Of a stretch of 18,368 bases of DNA, positions 14,458 to 18,368 are shown piece after piece. The stretch lies in NCBI GenBank assembly GCA_964417685.1, contig CAYQIT010000015.1:1-18368 (forward strand). Direction: 5' to 3'. A model generated the notes under the pieces. It made no database searches and was not told the origin of the DNA. It worked only from the letters and a program-made list of their open reading frames with translations. The stretch's first letter is position 1; every line of letters begins with the position of its first letter. Both the position numbers and the translations under genes were made by a program. Source of the stretch: CAJQGY01 sp964417685 (GTDB lineage Bacteria > Pseudomonadota > Gammaproteobacteria > Magnimaribacterales > D2472).

Positions 14458-15456
14458 ATGAGCGAAAGAATTAAAGTTGTTGTAACAGGTGCTGCTGGTC
14501 AGATTGCTTACTCACTAATACCTAGATTGGTTGATGGAAGAACTTTTGGTAACAAAATAGTCGACCTATGTTTAGTTGAAATACCACAAGTCGTAGATAA
14601 ATTAGAAGGTTTGGTAATGGAGCTTGAGGACTCTTACTTTCCCCATATGGGTGATGTAAGTTACACAGATAATTTTGATGATGCCTCTCACGATGCTGAT
14701 TGGTTTTTATTGGTGGGAAGTATTCCAAGAGGAATTGTTTATGAGGGTAAAAAAATTGAAGAAAGGTCTGATCTCTTAAAAATAAATGGTGGTATTTTTG
14801 TGAAACAGGGAGAGTCTATCGGTAAAAATGCAAAAACAAATGCGAAAATACTTGTGGTGGGTAATCCTGCTAATACAAACGCTTTGATTGGCAAAAATGC
14901 AGCAAGCAATGATAAGCAGTTATGGATGGCAATGACAATGCTAGATTCAAGCAGAGCTAAGTCTGTAATTGCAAAAAAAGTTAGCAAGACTGTTAAGGAT
15001 ATTAAGCACATGATCATATGGGGTAACCACAGCCCAACGATGTATCCGGATATTGAAAATGCTTTTGTCGAGGGAGCTAGAGGAGCTGATGTTATTAATG
15101 ATAGTGATTGGGTTGAAAACACCTTCCTTCCAACGGTGCAACAACGTGGAAAAGCTGTAATTGACGCTAGAGGCGCCTCTTCTGCAACTTCTGCTGCAAA
15201 GGCTGCGTTAGATACTATAATTGCTTGTGAAAACCTTACAGAGGATGGTGATTGTTTTAGTGCAGCAGTTGCAAGTGATGGGTCTTATGGTGTGCCTGAA
15301 GGTCTTATATGTGGATACCCATTAATCACTCTAGAAGACGGCACAGTTGAGATAAAAAGAGATGTAACTTTGTCAGAATTTGCAAAATCTAAGTTTAAAA
15401 AATCTATTGATGAACTCATCTCAGAAAAAGAAGCAGTTAAAAACCTATTGAGATGA
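14458..15456 (+). CDS. mdh: Malate dehydrogenase with an enlarged active-site loop
   Basis: NAD-dependent interconversion of malate and oxaloacetate in the TCA cycle. The 332 residues are of the cytosolic-type (MDH type 2) family: VVVTGAAGQIAYSL (7-20), VVGNPANTNALI (133-144), MLDSSRA with Asp163 and Arg166, and IIWGNHSPTMYPD with catalytic His191. Substrate Arg91 (IPRG) and Arg103 (EERSDLL) are kept. The mobile loop between them, PRGIVYEGKKIEERSDLL, is about six residues longer than the usual PRGPGMERKDLL. The normal MTRLDHNRA reads MTMLDSSRA. AAGGA (14447-14451) lies six bases before the ATG. The stop overlaps the next gene's start (ATGA), so the two are coupled. Family assignment is firm; whether the substrate is still malate deserves a test. 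Confidence 0.93.
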   Translation: MSERIKVVVTGAAGQIAYSLIPRLVDGRTFGNKIVDLCLVEIPQVVDKLEGLVMELEDSYFPHMGDVSYTDNFDDASHDADWFLLVGSIPRGIVYEGKKIEERSDLLKINGGIFVKQGESIGKNAKTNAKILVVGNPANTNALIGKNAASNDKQLWMAMTMLDSSRAKSVIAKKVSKTVKDIKHMIIWGNHSPTMYPDIENAFVEGARGADVINDSDWVENTFLPTVQQRGKAVIDARGASSATSAAKAALDTIIACENLTEDGDCFSAAVASDGSYGVPEGLICGYPLITLEDGTVEIKRDVTLSEFAKSKFKKSIDELISEKEAVKNLLR

Positions 15457-15905
15457 AATTAGCTAAGGATAAAGAAATTATTCTCATAGATATCCTTAGT
15501 AACGAAAATTTATCAAAGGTAGTTATTGCAACAAATAAAGACGTTTCTTCGCTTATAAAGAATTTAGAAAATTCTGATATTGAAGAAGTTTCCATTTTGC
15601 CATCTATTTCCAAGATGGTTGATAAGCACTCTGACATTTTTGTAGTTATGGATGATATTGAAATAAGTGAAGTTCATATAGGAACAATAAAAAACCTTAT
15701 CAGCACTAAAATTATCATTTTTACAAAATCTATAAATATGACAGATGATGTAATGTTTAAAATGGGTCTTCAGAAAGAGCTTTCTGGAAAAGAGAATTCA
15801 TATAGATGCTATTCATATAATCTAGATACCTACAACAATAAGAGATCATGGAATAATCCAGATGGGTGGGCTAATCCTGAAAACTTTAATAAATTTAGGT
15901 GGTAA
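15453..15905 (+). CDS. DUF6231-like protein of unknown function
   Basis: 150 residues, cytoplasmic, no signal peptide or membrane segment. The N-terminal two thirds alternate short hydrophobic strands and helices (KEIILIDIL, KVVIAT, DIFVVMDDIEI, KIIIFTKS), suggesting a Rossmann-like alpha/beta fold without a visible nucleotide motif. The C-terminus SYNLDTYNNKRSWNNPDGWA then NPENFNKFRW, rich in Trp and Asn, resembles the conserved tail I associate with DUF6231 proteins of Pseudomonas and relatives; the name is from memory and moderately sure. It overlaps mdh by four bases (ATGA), which implies translational coupling, but no function can be inferred from that alone. Confidence 0.75.
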   Translation: MKLAKDKEIILIDILSNENLSKVVIATNKDVSSLIKNLENSDIEEVSILPSISKMVDKHSDIFVVMDDIEISEVHIGTIKNLISTKIIIFTKSINMTDDVMFKMGLQKELSGKENSYRCYSYNLDTYNNKRSWNNPDGWANPENFNKFRW

Positions 15906-15970
15906 ATCTATATATATAATCTGAATATTTTTTTTAACATGAATGCTGCTAAAAGCATTATTATGAGAAT

Positions 15971-16354
15971 ATGAAAATTTTAAACACATTTATTCTTTGC
16001 CTCCTCTTTACTTTTTCTGCATCAGCTCAAGCCGATACTGCTGATTGCAGTGGTGGAAGATGTCCTGCTCTTGATAGAGTCAAGGATGTTGGTGACAAGG
16101 TAGCCAAAGACATGGTACCTTTTGTTGTTGCAGCTATAGTTATTTCTGTAGCTGGTTCTGCTGGAACCGGAGGAGATGATGGTTATGTTTATACAATTGA
16201 TAAGAATACATATCAAAGTGGAATACAGCTAGTAGATCCTTCAAAGAAATATGCATTTGATGTGCTTAGTTTGTCTAACCATAACTCTTATGATCCGCTT
16301 AACAAAAATAACTTTTCAGTAAATTTAGTTGAGTTCAGATATAAATTTAATTAG
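15971..16354 (+). CDS. Small secreted or membrane protein of unknown function
   Basis: 127 residues, not recognised. A signal peptide fills residues 1-21 (MKILNTFILCLLFTFSASAQ, cleavage near ASA-QA). Two cysteines follow (DCSGGRCPALD, 26-36), then a second hydrophobic segment at about 48-66 (MVPFVVAAIVISVAGSAG) and a Gly-rich hinge. The C-terminal part (YVYTIDKNTYQSG... VNLVEFRYKFN) is polar and ends in an alternating pattern, F-S-V-N-L-V-E-F-R-Y-K-F, like a beta strand of an outer-membrane protein ending in an aromatic residue. The gap before it (65 bases) is AT-rich and no ribosome binding site is evident. It shares four bases at its 3' end with lysS. The signal peptide and fitting start make it a likely real gene. 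Confidence 0.7.
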   Translation: MKILNTFILCLLFTFSASAQADTADCSGGRCPALDRVKDVGDKVAKDMVPFVVAAIVISVAGSAGTGGDDGYVYTIDKNTYQSGIQLVDPSKKYAFDVLSLSNHNSYDPLNKNNFSVNLVEFRYKFN

Positions 16355-17784
16355 TTTTTTAGCTGAGGAAATAAAATAACATCTCTTATTGATGTCTGAT
16401 TAGTAATCATCATTACAAGCCTATCTATTCCTATTCCAACACCTACTGCTGGTGGCATGCCGTGCTCAAGGGCTGTAACGTAATCTTCATCAAATGACAT
16501 TGCTTCATTATCGCCTGCATCTTTTGCAGCAACTTGGGCTTTAAATCTTTCTGCCTGATCATCAGGATCATTAAGTTCACAAAACCCATTTGCTATTTCT
16601 TTTCCACCAATAAATAATTCAAATCTGTCAGCTATGTCAGGATTATCATTATTACGTCTCGATAACGGCGAAACTTCTACTGGATATCCTAAGACAAATG
16701 TTGGTTGTATTAACTTGTCTTCTACAGTTTCCTCAAATAGGTCAAGTAGCTCTTTACCAGAAAATTTAGCAAGGTCTGTATCTGTTAAATTAGTATTTTG
16801 TTCTAATACGAGGTTGGCTAATGTTTCTTTCCTAAAATTTGCTAAATCCAAGCTATCATCGCCCCAAGTAATATTTAATGATCCACAAATTTTTTGAGTA
16901 GCATCTTTGATCATATTTTCTGTAAACTCAATTGTTCTGTCTAATGATGAATATGCTTCATAGTACTCTAACATAGTAAATTCTGGATTATGCCTTGTAG
17001 ATAATCCCTCGTTTCTAAAACTTCTATTTATTTCAAAAACCCTTTCAAAGCCGCCAACTAATAGTCTTTTTAAATATAATTCTGGCGCTATTCTTAAAAA
17101 TAAATCTCGGTCAAGAGCATTATGGTGTGTTACAAAAGGCCTAGCTACTGCACCGCCAGGAATTGGATGCATCATGGGTGTTTCAACCTCAATAAAATTT
17201 CTATTTTTTAAAGATTGTCTCATTGATTCTAAAATAAGCGTTCTATCAATAAATACTTTTTTAGAATCATCGTTACTCATGATATCTAAATATCTTTGTC
17301 TGTATTTTATTTCTATGTCAGCCAATCCTTTAAATTTATCAGGCATTGGTCTAACTGCTTTGGTAATTAATACTGCTTCAGATGCTTCTATAGTTAATTC
17401 ATCAGTTCTTGTTTTAAAAAGCTTTCCTTTAATTCCAACTATATCTCCAAGATCCCAGGTTTTGAAGTCTTCATAGATTTCTTTTTCAACAGTGTTTTTG
17501 CTTATATAAACTTGGATATCTCCGCTTGCATCTCTTATTGTGGCAAAGCTTGCGTTACCCATAATTCTTCTAAGCACGATCCTTCCAGCGATGGAGATAT
17601 CAGAAATGTTTTGATTTTCAAGCTCTTCTTTTGAAAGTTGTGAATATTTAGTTGATAAATCAGCTGCAAAATTTTCTTTATAAAAATTATTTATATATGC
17701 TTTATTTTCTGATCTAAGAATCTCTAATTTTTTTCTTCGTTCTTCAATTAGACTTTCTTCTCCACCAATATTTTCTTCAGACAT
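16351..17784 (-). CDS. lysS: Lysyl-tRNA synthetase, class II
   Basis: Charges tRNA-Lys with lysine. The 477 residues have the N-terminal OB-fold anticodon-binding domain (about 62-146; ISIAGRIVLRRIMGNASFAT), motif 1 around 185-207 (NFIEVETPMMHPIPGG), motif 2 FRNEGLSTRHNPEFTMLE (256-273) and motif 3 GVGIGIDRLVMM (448-459), closing with RDVILFPQLK. Length is slightly under the E. coli enzyme (505). The ATG follows the prfB stop with no gap (TAA then ATG) and AAGGG seven bases upstream lies in prfB. The prfB-lysS pair is conserved in gammaproteobacteria. Confidence 0.98.
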   Translation of the reverse strand: MSEENIGGEESLIEERRKKLEILRSENKAYINNFYKENFAADLSTKYSQLSKEELENQNISDISIAGRIVLRRIMGNASFATIRDASGDIQVYISKNTVEKEIYEDFKTWDLGDIVGIKGKLFKTRTDELTIEASEAVLITKAVRPMPDKFKGLADIEIKYRQRYLDIMSNDDSKKVFIDRTLILESMRQSLKNRNFIEVETPMMHPIPGGAVARPFVTHHNALDRDLFLRIAPELYLKRLLVGGFERVFEINRSFRNEGLSTRHNPEFTMLEYYEAYSSLDRTIEFTENMIKDATQKICGSLNITWGDDSLDLANFRKETLANLVLEQNTNLTDTDLAKFSGKELLDLFEETVEDKLIQPTFVLGYPVEVSPLSRRNNDNPDIADRFELFIGGKEIANGFCELNDPDDQAERFKAQVAAKDAGDNEAMSFDEDYVTALEHGMPPAVGVGIGIDRLVMMITNQTSIRDVILFPQLKN

Positions 17785-18368
17785 TTATATACCCTTATTT
17801 AAACTACTTTTTATAAATTCATCAATTTCACCATTAAGAACTGCTGTCGTGTTTCCAGTCTCATAACCAGTTCTTAAGTCTTTTATTCTAGATTGATCAA
17901 GAACATAAGATCTAATTTGGCTCCCCCACCCAATATCAGACTTACTTTCTTCTAATTCTTGTCTTTCTTTATTTTGCTTTTGTAATTCTAACTCGTAAAG
18001 CTTTGATTTGAGTTGTTTAAAAGCATTTTCTTTATTTTTGTGTTGTGATCGATCGCTTTGGCATTGAGCAACTACTCCAGTGGGGACATGTGTCAATCTA
18101 ACAGCTGAATCAGTTTTATTTACATGTTGCCCTCCTGCTCCTGAAGCCCTATAAGTATCTACTCTAATATCAGCATTATTGATTTCTATTTCAATAGATT
18201 CATCAATCTCAGGAGATATGAAAACAGAGGCAAAAGAAGTGTGCCTTCTATTGCCTGAATCAAAAGGTGATTTTCTTACAAGCCTATGTATTCCAGTTTC
18301 TGTTCTTAACCATCCGTATGCATGATCACCCTCAACATGAATTGAAGCTGATTTTATGCCTGCAACCT
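17785..18368 (-). CDS. prfB: Peptide chain release factor 2, C-terminal part, cut by window edge
   Basis: Recognises UGA and UAA stop codons and triggers peptide release. The visible 193 residues run from VAGIKSASIHVEG to the stop. They include the RF2-specific tripeptide Ser-Pro-Phe (about 18270-18262; RKSPFDSGNRR) and the catalytic GGQ (18135-18127; SGAGGQHVNKTDSAVRLTH). The remainder (SQHKNKENAFKQLKSKLYELE, then SDIGWGSQIRSYVLDQSRIKD) is standard RF2. The 5' part, including the site where an in-frame UGA and +1 programmed frameshift is usually found, lies outside the window, so that feature cannot be judged. Confidence 0.97.
   Translation of the reverse strand, partial: VAGIKSASIHVEGDHAYGWLRTETGIHRLVRKSPFDSGNRRHTSFASVFISPEIDESIEIEINNADIRVDTYRASGAGGQHVNKTDSAVRLTHVPTGVVAQCQSDRSQHKNKENAFKQLKSKLYELELQKQNKERQELEESKSDIGWGSQIRSYVLDQSRIKDLRTGYETGNTTAVLNGEIDEFIKSSLNKGI

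Noticed and set aside
14739..15122. Long open frame on the minus strand opposite mdh (and similar frames opposite degP-type protease, nrdA and lysS)
   Set aside because: These lie entirely within well-identified genes on the other strand, have no family resemblance, and are explained by codon use of the real gene.
15942..15959. Hairpin AATGCT/AGCATT upstream of the small secreted protein gene
   Set aside because: Only six base pairs and no T-run after it on either strand, so it is not a convincing terminator.
15939..15974. Eleven-codon frame ending in an ATGA overlap with the small secreted protein gene
   Set aside because: No ribosome binding site, and too short to assess. Recorded only because the overlap is exact.

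Overview
The window is compact, AT-rich chromosomal DNA from a gammaproteobacterium. Gene content and order are Pseudomonas-like: ygfZ and sdhE are divergent, next to an AlgU/MucA/MucD-type locus that runs into lepA, and prfB runs into lysS. NrdA has two ATP-cones as in Pseudomonas. Genes abut or overlap by a few bases, intergenic gaps are short and some start codons are atypical. This fits a streamlined marine lineage of the SAR86 kind; that placement is inference. I see no rRNA, tRNA, CRISPR array, insertion sequence or prophage.

Layout. 1-3322 (minus strand): sdhE, an ECF sigma factor (rpoE/algU), its membrane anti-sigma factor, an HtrA/MucD periplasmic protease and the start of lepA. This is an envelope-stress module lacking the rseB/mucB, mucC and nadB genes found in Pseudomonas. 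The anti-sigma factor appears to carry an RseB-like C-terminal domain of its own. 3357-4142: ygfZ on the plus strand, converging on ung (4135-4815, minus). 4816-5129: a 314-base gap with a DnaA-box palindrome and other signals. 5130-7806 (minus): serA and glpK.

7807-8086: a control region for nrdAB with two well-formed NrdR boxes one face apart and perfect DnaA boxes. 8087-12217: nrdA and nrdB (class Ia ribonucleotide reductase). 12221-12835: a glutathione S-transferase-fold gene whose homology begins at a CTG codon three bases after the nrdB stop, with an 11-bp perfect hairpin inside its first codons. 12832-13737 (minus): a short-chain dehydrogenase like the (3R)-hydroxyacyl-CoA dehydrogenase domain of MFE-2. 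13858-16354 (plus): an AlkB-type dioxygenase, malate dehydrogenase with an enlarged active-site loop, a DUF6231-like protein and a small secreted or membrane protein. 16351-18368 (minus): lysS and the 3' part of prfB.

The genes are mostly housekeeping. The points that stand out are the self-contained RseA/RseB-like anti-sigma factor, the CTG start plus hairpin behind nrdB, the cluster of DnaA boxes around ung, serA-glpK and nrdAB, the altered loop in malate dehydrogenase, and a changed residue in the catalytic motif of uracil-DNA glycosylase.
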